Source of the DNA: Actinomycetota bacterium
GTDB taxonomy: Bacteria > Actinomycetota > Actinomycetes > Streptosporangiales > Streptosporangiaceae
Length of the DNA: 12,652 bases
Direction of reading: 5' to 3'
NCBI GenBank assembly: GCA_003242605.1
Contig: QGUZ01000130.1
Coordinates: 1 to 12,652, forward strand
The position numbers were made by a program, and so were the translations under genes. The notes beneath the pieces were generated by a model. The model was given only the letters and a program-made list of their open reading frames with translations, was not told where the DNA came from and searched no databases. Positions within the stretch are counted from its first letter, which is position 1. Each line of letters opens with the position of its first letter. Shown here piece after piece: positions 6,907 to 12,652 of the stretch.

Positions 6907-7404
6907 CTAGCGTTCCGCGAGCCGGTTGGCCTCCTCGGTCAGCTCGGCCAGCAGCCGGGCGCTCTCCTCCTCCGCGAGGGCGGAGGCGAGGCGCGGCAGG
7001 TAGATCTCCGCCTCCTTGGCGAGATGGAGGCGGACGATGGCGTGCAGGCCGTACAGGGCGCGCTGCAGGCTGCGCCGCTCCTGACGGGTCGGGGCGGCGG
7101 TGAGCCCGTCCCGGAGCGTGACGACCTCGCGGGTGAGGCTCAGGATCTCCTCGAGATCACGGTTCACCGCCGCGGTCGCCCCCGGCGCGTTCAGCGCCTC
7201 CTCGATCCGGGGGTAGAGCACCGCGCTCGCGGCCCGCAGGTACGGGATCAGCCGGTAGAGCAGGAAGTCGACGCTCTCGTCGAGCAGCGTCATCGTCTTC
7301 CAGCCGGTGTGCTCGACGGCCTCCGCCGCCTCGCGCAGCGTCTCCGCACCGGCGGCGAGCCCCCGATGCTCCTCGCGCAGCGGCCGCGTCGTGAGCGTGT
7401 TCAC
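6907..7404 (-). CDS. Hemerythrin-like (HHE domain) protein with a degenerate di-iron site
   Basis: A 165-residue, largely helical cytoplasmic protein resembling the hemerythrin/HHE cation-binding family, whose members bind a di-iron centre and handle O2, NO or iron. The four-helix layout is seen: LREEHRGLAAG (His13), LIPYLRAASAVLYPRIEEAL (51-71), a third helix with NRDLEEILSLTREV (81-94), and LYGLHAIVRLHLAKEAEIYLP (117-137; His121, His127, Glu131). Where family members usually read PHxxxE and DHxxI, this protein has Tyr55/Ala59 and Leu84, so about three expected ligands are replaced. Its start is GTG at 7404, with GGGGGA about ten bases upstream. It has its own promoter region, with a DosR-like box and a -10 element. 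It may bind one iron, another ligand, or act as a non-metal sensor. Confidence 0.85.
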   Translation of the reverse strand: MNTLTTRPLREEHRGLAAGAETLREAAEAVEHTGWKTMTLLDESVDFLLYRLIPYLRAASAVLYPRIEEALNAPGATAAVNRDLEEILSLTREVVTLRDGLTAAPTRQERRSLQRALYGLHAIVRLHLAKEAEIYLPRLASALAEEESARLLAELTEEANRLAER

Positions 7405-7447
7405 CTGATCTCAGTCCCCCCGAATGGCAGAACAACCCGTCAGCTCG

Positions 7448-7453
7448 ACCCTA
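7448..7453 (-). promoter_or_regulatory. Candidate -10 element of the hemerythrin-like gene
   Basis: On the minus strand these bases read TAGGGT, a full match to TANNNT. The predicted start of transcription near 7441 gives a leader of about 37 bases that contains the ribosome binding site, and puts the DosR-like box centre (7485.5) at about -44. Confidence 0.45.
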
Positions 7454-7478
7454 TGCGCCGCCGTGCCGGGTGGGCCAA

Positions 7479-7492
7479 GGGGCGAAGGTCCC
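7479..7492 (-). promoter_or_regulatory. DosR/DevR-like box upstream of the hemerythrin-like gene
   Basis: On the minus strand this reads GGGACCTTCGCCCC, identical to the box at 5842-5855 in 13 of 14 bases. It sits about 81 bp upstream of the hemerythrin-like GTG and at about -44 from the predicted transcription start, the same geometry as at the phosphoribosyltransferase. Another palindrome, GCGCCG-AA-CGGCGC (7501-7514), is centred 22 bp further upstream and could be a weak second site. The box also lies between divergent genes, about 185 bp from the lytic transglycosylase start. Confidence 0.55.
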
Positions 7493-7656
7493 ACGATCAT
7501 GCGCCGAACGGCGCGATCGCGCGCACCGCGGCGCGGGCCGCTCGTCCGGCGCACGCCGCAGGGCCGGTACGGCGAGCCCGCCACCGTGCGCCGCCATGCC
7601 GTACGGCCGTGGCGCTCGACTGCGGCGAGTCGCCCCTGTGGCGCGGGTGGCGCGGG

Positions 7657-7670
7657 TAGGTTGGGGTGAC
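7657..7670 (+). promoter_or_regulatory. Leaderless-type promoter -10 (TAGGTT) for the lytic transglycosylase gene
   Basis: TAGGTT (7657-7662) fully matches TANNNT and ends eight bases before the ATG at 7671, the classic layout of actinobacterial leaderless genes. The GGGG at 7663-7666 could also act as a weak ribosome binding site. It supports choosing ATG 7671 rather than an upstream in-frame start. Confidence 0.45.
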
Positions 7671-8672
7671 ATGTGGGATCTTCCTCGGCAAGGCGGCCGG
7701 TCGCGGAGCGGCCGGCGTCGGCACCGGCCCGGCGGATGGCCGGCCGCTGTGCTCGCCCTCGTGCTCGCCGCCGGCGCGGCGGGCTGCGGTGGCGGCAGCG
7801 CGGAGGGCGCGACGGGGCAGCGCCCCGCGACGGCGTCGTCCGCGGCGGCGGGCTCCGGCGCCCGCGCGGCAAGCCAGGAGGCGCGTCCCCGGCAGGAGCC
7901 GCAGGCGCCCGCGCCGGACCAGCCGATCCCCGGCTCGGCGGCCGAGCTGGCCCGCGTGCTCGCAAGCACCGACAAGGCGCTGAAGGCGGCGATCGACGAG
8001 TGGCGGCGCACCGGCGACCCGGGCAAGGGCAGGCCGCCCGAGCCGGTCGTGCTGCACGCCCTCTACCAGCAGCGCATCTACCGGCACCTGGCCCGCAACC
8101 CGCGGCTCGCCGAGCGGGTGCGCAAGCGGCTGCCGTCCCGGCTCGCCGCCTCGGTCAAGGCGAACGTCACCGCGGTCGCCGACCTGTTCGCGCTCACCCG
8201 GCCGGTGAGCGGGCCGATCCGGTTCAAGGTCGGCGAGCCCGAGCCCGCGGACGTGCTGCTGCGCCACTTCCGCGCCGCCGAGCGCAGGTTCGGCGTGGAC
8301 TGGGAGGTGCTCGCCGCGATCATGCTCGTGGAGACCAAGTTCGGCCGCATCCGCTCGCCCAGCCACACCGGCGCCCAGGGCCCGATGCAGTTCATGCCGC
8401 GCACCTGGGCCGCGTACGGCATGGGCGGGGACGTGCACGACCCGCGCGACGCGGTCATGGGCGCGGCGAACTACCTGCGCGCCACCGGCGCGCCCCGCGA
8501 CTACGACCGCGCGCTGTGGATGTACAACCACTCCAAGCGGTACGTGAACGCGGTCAAGCTGCACGCCCGCGAGATGAAGCGCGACCGCCGCGCCTACTAC
8601 GCCTACTACAACTGGCAGGTGTTCGTGCTCACCACCAAGGGCGACCGGCGCCTCACCGGGCCCGGGCTCTGA
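7671..8672 (+). CDS. Lytic murein transglycosylase, probable lipoprotein (MltB/SLT-like)
   Basis: Cleaves peptidoglycan glycan strands to 1,6-anhydroMurNAc ends, acting outside the membrane. 333 residues. The basic N-terminus (RSRSGRRRHR) is followed by a hydrophobic stretch (residues 23-37) and AAGC with Cys39, a loose lipobox; a Gly/Ala/Ser/Pro linker follows to about 90. The SLT/goose-lysozyme-like domain spans about 200-310: FRAAERRFGVDWEVLAAIMLVETKFGR with presumed catalytic Glu221, GAQGPMQFMPRTWAAYG at 235-251, AANYLRATGA, and MYNHSKRYVNAV. The frame stays open upstream to 7470, but that extension is Arg-rich, lacks family similarity, and would hide the signal peptide. ATG 7671 also has a -10 box immediately upstream. 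It is divergent from the hemerythrin-like gene. Lipid anchoring is less certain than secretion, since -3 is Ala rather than Leu. Confidence 0.88.
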   Translation: MWDLPRQGGRSRSGRRRHRPGGWPAAVLALVLAAGAAGCGGGSAEGATGQRPATASSAAAGSGARAASQEARPRQEPQAPAPDQPIPGSAAELARVLASTDKALKAAIDEWRRTGDPGKGRPPEPVVLHALYQQRIYRHLARNPRLAERVRKRLPSRLAASVKANVTAVADLFALTRPVSGPIRFKVGEPEPADVLLRHFRAAERRFGVDWEVLAAIMLVETKFGRIRSPSHTGAQGPMQFMPRTWAAYGMGGDVHDPRDAVMGAANYLRATGAPRDYDRALWMYNHSKRYVNAVKLHAREMKRDRRAYYAYYNWQVFVLTTKGDRRLTGPGL

Positions 8673-8789
8673 CCGCGTCCCGGGGCGTCCTCGCGTTCCC
8701 CCCGTCCCCCGCCCGCGCGTGGCATCGGGTCATACGGGGAAAAGCCGAAAAGGGGGCATTCGCCGCCAGAGGCGTACGGAGGGAACGCG

Positions 8790-9152
8790 ATGGACACCAT
8801 GGAGCTGCTCGACAAGGCCCAGGACGCCGTGACCGTGAAGCGGGTCTTCGGCGAGCCGATCACCCGCGACGGGATCACGGTGATTCCGGCCGCCCGGCTC
8901 ACCGGGGGAGGCGGTGGCGGCAGCGGGCGGCAGGAGGGCGAGCAGCCGGGTGAGGGGAACGGCGGCGGGTTCGGCATCGGCGCCGCGCCCGCGGGCATGT
9001 ACGTGATCAAGGACGGCGAGGTCCGCTGGCGGCCCGCGGTCGACGTCAACCGGATCATCCTCGGCGGCCAGATCGTCGCCGTCGTCGCGCTGCTCACCGT
9101 GCGCGCGGTGGTCCGGATCCTCGCCCGCTCCAAGGCGTTCCGCCGCAGGTGA
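8790..9152 (+). CDS. GerW/YtfJ-family sporulation protein
   Basis: A 120-residue protein of the Spore_YtfJ (GerW) family, known from endospore formers and widespread in actinobacteria. Its biochemical role is unclear, and in Bacillus it is linked to spore germination. Seen: the N-terminal segment TVKRVFGEPITRDGITVIPAARL (residues 11-33) typical of the family, a glycine-rich stretch at about 34-65, GIGAAPAGMYVIKDGEVRWRPAVDVNRI at 62-89, and a moderately hydrophobic C-terminal segment (about 89-112) that may touch the membrane, ending in a basic tail. ATG 8790 is fixed by a strong ribosome binding site, GGAGGG at 8778-8783, six bases upstream. The 117-bp upstream gap has an AT-richer patch around 8729-8760 that may hold the promoter, but I could not define one. 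It is seven bases from the next gene, so the two are probably co-transcribed. Confidence 0.88.
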   Translation: MDTMELLDKAQDAVTVKRVFGEPITRDGITVIPAARLTGGGGGGSGRQEGEQPGEGNGGGFGIGAAPAGMYVIKDGEVRWRPAVDVNRIILGGQIVAVVALLTVRAVVRILARSKAFRRR

Positions 9153-9159
9153 GCCGCTG

Positions 9160-9453
9160 ATGACAGCGCCGATGAGCAGGTCCGCGAGGCGGAGGCGGGA
9201 CCGGCGGGTCCGCTGGGCGGAGCTGTCCCGCGCCGAGCGCGGCGTGCTGCTCGGCCTCATCGCGGCCGAGTGCGCGCTCACCTCGGCCGCCGCCGTCGAC
9301 CTCGCCTTCCGCAGGCGGCGTGACGTGCGCGGCGGCCGGGCCCTGTGGTGGCTGCTGATCTTCGTGCAGCCGGTGGGCCCGATCGCCTACCTGCTGCTCG
9401 GCCGCCGCCGCCCCGCGCCCGCCAATGTCAGGCGGCGGCGAGCACGACGCTGA
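9160..9453 (+). CDS. Small two-TM membrane protein, PLDc_N-like
   Basis: A 97-residue integral membrane protein. Seen: a very basic N-terminus, a hydrophobic segment at 28-50 (GVLLGLIAAECALTSAAAVDLAF), a basic loop, a second segment at 61-80 (ALWWLLIFVQPVGPIAYLLL), then GRR and an Arg-rich tail. The W-L-hydrophobic-PVGPIAYLLLGRR pattern is the signature of the PLDc_N domain, the N-terminal membrane part of cardiolipin synthases; here no phospholipase D catalytic domain follows, so it is a stand-alone version of unknown function. ATG 9160 starts seven bases after the GerW-like stop; ATG 9172 is an alternative. Its last 26 bp overlap the 3' end of egtD on the other strand. Confidence 0.8.
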   Translation: MTAPMSRSARRRRDRRVRWAELSRAERGVLLGLIAAECALTSAAAVDLAFRRRRDVRGGRALWWLLIFVQPVGPIAYLLLGRRRPAPANVRRRRARR

Positions 9454-10390
9454 AGTCGCCGCCCGGGTCGAGGAACCAGCGCCGCACGGTGAAGCCCGCG
9501 GCGGCGAGCTCGCGGCTCAGCCCGGACGGGCGGAACTTCGCGCTGATCTCCGTGCGCAGCTCCTCGCCCGCGGCGAACGTCACGGTCATGCCGAGCGCCG
9601 GGATGCGCACCCGCATGTCCCGGCGGGCCCGCAGCCGCATCTCGATCCACTCGTTCGCCGCGTCGTAGACGGCCACGTGGTCGAACGCGGCCGGGTCGAA
9701 GCCGGCGCCGAGCTCGCGGTTGAGCACCCGCAGCACGTTGCGGTTGAACGCCGCGGTCACCCCTTCCGCGTCGGCGTAGGCGGCGACCAGCCGCTCGGTG
9801 TCCTTCACCAGGTCGGCGCCGAGCAGCAGGGTGTCGCCCGGGTCGAGCGTGGCGCGCAGGTCCTTGAAGAACACCTCGCGCTCGTCCGGCCCGAGGTTGC
9901 CGATCGTGCCGCCGAGGAACGCCACCATGCGGCGGCCGTCCCGCGGCAGCAGCGCGAGGTGCCGCTCGAAGTCCGCGCACACCGCCCGTACGGCGAGGCC
10001 GGGGTAGCGGGCCGCGAGCCGGTCGGCCGCGCGGCGCAGCGTGACCGCGTCCACGTCCACCGGCAGGTAGGCGCGCAGCCCGGCGGCGACGAGCGCGTCG
10101 AGCAGCAGCACGGTCTTCTCGCTCGTCCCGGACCCCAGCTCGACCAGCGTGTCGGCGCGGGCGAGCGCGGCGATGTCGGCGGCGTGCTCGCGCAGGATCG
10201 CGGTCTCGCACCGGGCCGGGTAGTACTCCGGCAGCCGGGTGATCCGGGCGTACAGCTCGCCGCCCGCGGCGTCGTACAGCCACTTGGGCGGCAGGTGCTT
10301 CGGCGTGCCGCCCAGGCCCGCGCGCACGTCGCGCTCGAGCGCCTGCCGCAGCTCGCCGCGGTCGAGATGGTCGATCAGCTCAACGGGCAC
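9428..10390 (-). CDS. egtD: L-histidine N(alpha)-methyltransferase
   Basis: First committed step of ergothioneine synthesis: transfers three methyl groups from S-adenosylmethionine to histidine, giving hercynine; cytoplasmic. At 320 residues it matches mycobacterial EgtD (about 321). Seen: LPPKWLYDAAGGELYARI then TRLPEYYPARCE (residues 33-62), containing the histidine-pocket tyrosines (Tyr39, Tyr56); the SAM-binding VELGSGTSEKT at 83-93; FLGGTIGNL with Asn165; Met251; and TEISAKF with Glu281. These correspond, one residue offset, to Tyr39, Tyr56, Asn166, Met252 and Glu282 known in M. smegmatis EgtD. GTG start at 10390 with a perfect AGGAGG four bases upstream (10395-10400 on the minus strand). 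Lies 33 bp after egtC as the last egt gene in the window. Converges with the small membrane-protein gene. Confidence 0.97.
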   Translation of the reverse strand: MPVELIDHLDRGELRQALERDVRAGLGGTPKHLPPKWLYDAAGGELYARITRLPEYYPARCETAILREHAADIAALARADTLVELGSGTSEKTVLLLDALVAAGLRAYLPVDVDAVTLRRAADRLAARYPGLAVRAVCADFERHLALLPRDGRRMVAFLGGTIGNLGPDEREVFFKDLRATLDPGDTLLLGADLVKDTERLVAAYADAEGVTAAFNRNVLRVLNRELGAGFDPAAFDHVAVYDAANEWIEMRLRARRDMRVRIPALGMTVTFAAGEELRTEISAKFRPSGLSRELAAAGFTVRRWFLDPGGDFSVVLAAA

Positions 10391-10423
10391 TGGTCCTCCT
10401 CGGCCTGATGGGACGGGCGGGGG

Positions 10424-11128
10424 TCAGAGCGGCTCGACGCGCAGCGCGCCGGGCCGGGCCGTGACGAGGCTGTGGTCCGGTACGGCCCGCCAGCCGGGCC
10501 GGTCGTCGAGCGGCTCGCTCGCCACGAGCACGCCCTCGCCGAGGTGGAGGAAGAGCGTGTCGCCCCAGGCGGTGGCGGCGAGCGACTCGCCGTCGCAGGC
10601 GAGCAGGTTGAGCCGGGCCTCGGGGTCCTTCCCGGCGGCGAGCGTGACCACCTCGGCGACCGCCTCGCCGAGCGGCGCACCCGCGGCGGCGCGGGCGAAC
10701 ACGGCGGCGGCGAGCCACGCCGAGTCGCACGCGCTCTCCGCGTCGTCGGCGAGCGGGCGCACCGCCTGCCGGGCGACCCGGCCGTTGTGGCTGAGCAGCC
10801 ACCGGCCCGCGGCGAACGGCGCGGTCGCCGACTCCTCCACCGGCATGCCCGCGGTCGCCGAGCGCACCGCGGCGAGCAGGCAGTGCGAGCGCGCGGCCCG
10901 GGCCAGGCCGGGCAGGTTCGCGTCCGTCCAGATCGGCACCGCGCGCCGGTAGCGGACCGGCTCGCCGAGCTCCGCGTCGTACCAGGCGATGCCGAACCCG
11001 TCGGCGTTCACCGTGGCGTGCCGCTGCAGCCGCGGCGCGTACGCCTGCCGCAGCAGGCCGTGCTCGGGCTCGTGGATCAGCGAGGCGAGGGTCCGCGGCG
11101 GCCCCAGCCAGGCGGCGTGCCGGCACAT
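10424..11128 (-). CDS. egtC: Gamma-glutamyl-hercynylcysteine S-oxide hydrolase
   Basis: Removes the glutamyl group from the EgtB product, giving hercynylcysteine sulfoxide. It is a 234-residue class-II glutamine-amidotransferase-like (Ntn) hydrolase. The Met-Cys-Arg N-terminus exposes Cys2 as the nucleophile after Met removal. NADGFGIAWYD at about residues 41-51, LLAAVRSAT near 84-92 and LLSHNGRV near 110-117 are the conserved substrate-site motifs. The ATG at 11128 follows the egtB TAG stop with no base between (TAG|ATG), so translation is probably coupled to egtB; a G-rich run just upstream in the end of egtB may act as ribosome binding site. Confidence 0.95.
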   Translation of the reverse strand: MCRHAAWLGPPRTLASLIHEPEHGLLRQAYAPRLQRHATVNADGFGIAWYDAELGEPVRYRRAVPIWTDANLPGLARAARSHCLLAAVRSATAGMPVEESATAPFAAGRWLLSHNGRVARQAVRPLADDAESACDSAWLAAAVFARAAAGAPLGEAVAEVVTLAAGKDPEARLNLLACDGESLAATAWGDTLFLHLGEGVLVASEPLDDRPGWRAVPDHSLVTARPGALRVEPL

Positions 11129-12451
11129 CTACGCCCACCCCCCGCGGGCCGCCTCCTGCGGGGTGGCGGTGCGGGCGCAGCGGAACCCGGCGAAGATCTG
11201 CCGCCGGATGGGGAAGTCCCAGTTGCGGAACGTGGTGCGCACCGCGGCCGGGTCGGTCGCCCAGGAGCCCCCGCGCAGCACCCGGAACCGGTGGCCGAAG
11301 AACACCTCGCTGTACTCGCGGTAGGGGAAGGCGCGGAAGCCCGGGTAGGGCAGGAACCAGGAGGCGGTCCACTCCCACACGTCGCCGATCATCTGCTCGG
11401 CGCCGCACGGGCTCGCGCCGCGCGGATAGGCCCCGATCGGCGCGGGCCGGGCGATCCGGTGCCCGAGGTTGGCCCGGTCCGGGCCGGGCTCCTCGTCGCC
11501 CCACGGGTAGCGCCGGGACCGGCCGGCCGCCACATCCCAGCCGCACGCCTTCTCCCACTCCGCCTCGGTGGGCAGGCGCTTGCCCGCCCAGCGGGCGTAG
11601 GCGTCGGCCTCGAACCAGCTCACGTGCTGCACCGGCTCGTCCATCGGCACCGGCTCGATCCGGCCGAACCGCATCCGCCACCAGGTGTCGCCGTCGCGCT
11701 CCCAGAACAGCGGCGCGGTCACCCCGGTACGGCACCGCCACTCCCACCCCTCCGGCGTCCACCAGCGCGGGTCGTCGTAGCCGCCGTCCGCGATGAACGC
11801 GGCGTACTCGCCGTTGCTCACCGGGTACCGGTCGATCCAGTAGGCGGGCAGGTCGACCACGTGCGCGGCCCGCTCGTTGTCGTACGCCCACGGCAGCGTG
11901 TCGGTGCCCATCCGGAACGGCCCGGCGGGTACGAACACCTCCCGCGGCCCGGCGGCGGGGCGGCCCGGCGGCGGCTCGCCGTCGCGCACCAGCCCGGGCC
12001 GCCCGGACAGCTGCAGGGTGGCGAGCATGGTCTCGTCGTGCTGGTGCTCGTGCTGGATCACCAGGCCGAACACGAACCCGTCCCGGTGCAGCGGATCCGG
12101 CCCGTCGAGGTCGATCGCCTCGAGCACGTCGAGCACCCGGCCGCGCACCCCCGCGATGTACCGGCGGGCCTCGTCGGGGCGCAGCAGCGGCAGCGACGGC
12201 CGGTTCCGCCGCGGCGTCTTGAACGCGTCGTACATGTCGTCGATCTCCGGCCGCAGCGGGGCGATCCCGCCCGCCGCGCGCAGCACCCACAGCTCCTCGT
12301 AGTTGCCGACGTGCGCCAGGTCCCACACGAGCGGCGACATGATCGGGGAGTGCTGGCGCAGCAGCAGCTCGTCGTCGGCGTCGGTGTAGGCGAGCGAGCG
12401 GTCGCGCACCGCGACGAGCTCGGCGGCGATGCGGTCCTTGCGGTCGTCCAT
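11129..12451 (-). CDS. egtB: Hercynine oxygenase (ergothioneine sulfoxide synthase)
   Basis: Non-haem iron enzyme that joins hercynine to gamma-glutamylcysteine using O2, forming the C-S bond and a sulfoxide. 440 residues. The N-terminal DinB-like four-helix domain (about 1-150) holds the iron triad: His47 in WDLAHVGNYEE and His134/His138 in QHEHQHDET, matching His51/His134/His138 of the mycobacterial enzyme. The C-terminal FGE-sulfatase domain (about 168-427) shows FRMGTD, NGEYAAFIADGGY, LPTEAEWEKAC, GDVWEWTASWF, LRGGSWATDP and FRNWDFP (Trp411-Asp412, probably the pair reported near the active site). A tyrosine in FPYREYSEVFFG may be the catalytic Tyr. ATG 12451 has GGAGG five bases upstream (12457-12461 on the minus strand). 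It lies 42 bp after egtA and abuts egtC. Confidence 0.97.
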   Translation of the reverse strand: MDDRKDRIAAELVAVRDRSLAYTDADDELLLRQHSPIMSPLVWDLAHVGNYEELWVLRAAGGIAPLRPEIDDMYDAFKTPRRNRPSLPLLRPDEARRYIAGVRGRVLDVLEAIDLDGPDPLHRDGFVFGLVIQHEHQHDETMLATLQLSGRPGLVRDGEPPPGRPAAGPREVFVPAGPFRMGTDTLPWAYDNERAAHVVDLPAYWIDRYPVSNGEYAAFIADGGYDDPRWWTPEGWEWRCRTGVTAPLFWERDGDTWWRMRFGRIEPVPMDEPVQHVSWFEADAYARWAGKRLPTEAEWEKACGWDVAAGRSRRYPWGDEEPGPDRANLGHRIARPAPIGAYPRGASPCGAEQMIGDVWEWTASWFLPYPGFRAFPYREYSEVFFGHRFRVLRGGSWATDPAAVRTTFRNWDFPIRRQIFAGFRCARTATPQEAARGGWA

Positions 12452-12493
12452 CGTGGCCTCCGTGGCGGGTTCGCGGCGGACGGGGGCGGCGGG

Positions 12494-12652
12494 TCAGCGG
12501 GCCGGGAACGCGGCCGGCACGCCCGCGGCGAGCAGGTCGGCGGCGGGGGAGCGGCCCGCCGCCACGTGCCGGTCGGCGAACGCGGCGACGTGCGCGACGA
12601 GGTCCGCGGGCGCACCCAGCCGCGGCAGCGCGGCGAGCGCGGCGCGGAAGCA
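12494..12652 (-). CDS. egtA: Glutamate-cysteine ligase, C-terminal 52 residues only (cut by window edge)
   Basis: EgtA makes gamma-glutamylcysteine, the sulfur donor used by EgtB. On the minus strand a frame enters at 12652 and runs 52 codons to a TGA at 12494-12496. It begins CFRAALAALPRLGAPADLV and continues AAFADRHVAAGRSPAADLL, a tail like those of actinobacterial EgtA proteins. No catalytic motifs are in view, so the call rests on this tail plus its position directly upstream of egtB, the normal egtABCD order. The gene continues beyond the window; nothing suggests it is broken. Confidence 0.8.
   Translation of the reverse strand, partial: CFRAALAALPRLGAPADLVAHVAAFADRHVAAGRSPAADLLAAGVPAAFPAR

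Noticed and set aside
7470..7670. N-terminal extension of the lytic transglycosylase from ATG 7470
   Set aside because: The extra 67 residues are Arg-rich, would bury the signal peptide, and would place the DosR-like box and a -10 element inside the coding region.
8925..8970. Glycine-codon-rich stretch as a tandem repeat
   Set aside because: It is the normal glycine-rich linker of the GerW/YtfJ family, not a regular repeat array.
10380..12326. 648-codon minus-strand frame over egtB/egtC
   Set aside because: It overlaps two genes with intact catalytic motifs and itself shows only Arg/Ala/Gly-rich sequence.

Overview
The window is a stretch of a very GC-rich bacterial chromosome (by eye well above 70% G+C) with GTG starts, TANNNT -10 boxes directly in front of start codons, and an ergothioneine operon of the egtABCD kind. 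Together these point to an actinobacterium. A filamentous, sporulating lineage such as Streptosporangiales would fit, because a GerW/YtfJ-type sporulation protein is present, but that placement is a guess. No tRNA, rRNA, insertion sequence or CRISPR array was seen. Every substantial gene looks intact except the two cut by the window edges.

Layout, left to right. (1) Positions 1-3563, plus strand: a molybdenum hydroxylase operon of the aerobic CO dehydrogenase/xanthine dehydrogenase family, ordered large (MoCo) - small (2x[2Fe-2S]) - medium (FAD). The large subunit carries the AYRGAGR loop typical of 'form II' enzymes, so CO is not a safe substrate assignment. A perfect 16-bp stem hairpin (3608-3651) follows. 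(2) 3734-5812, plus: long-form phosphate acetyltransferase (pta) with no acetate kinase beside it. (3) 5927-6595, plus: a type I phosphoribosyltransferase preceded by two DosR/DevR-like palindromes exactly 21 bp apart. (4) 6596-6906: non-coding convergent intergenic region with an 18-bp perfect palindrome. (5) 6907-7404, minus: hemerythrin-like (HHE) protein with several missing iron ligands, preceded by a near copy of the same DosR-like box and a well-placed -10 element. (6) 7671-8672, plus: lipoprotein-type lytic transglycosylase with a leaderless-looking start. (7) 8790-9453, plus: GerW-like sporulation protein followed by a small two-TM PLDc_N-like membrane protein. (8) 9428-12652, minus: egtA (3' end only), egtB, egtC and egtD for ergothioneine biosynthesis, convergent with and overlapping the membrane-protein gene by 26 bp.

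The most interesting reading is regulatory. The phosphoribosyltransferase and the hemerythrin-like gene appear to share a hypoxia/NO/CO-responsive DosR-type box, each placed about 44 bp upstream of a plausible transcription start. With Pta and a CO-dehydrogenase-family operon next door and a thiol-antioxidant operon further on, the segment resembles a redox/low-oxygen survival neighbourhood. The boxes are seen in the sequence. The regulon and its physiology are inference.
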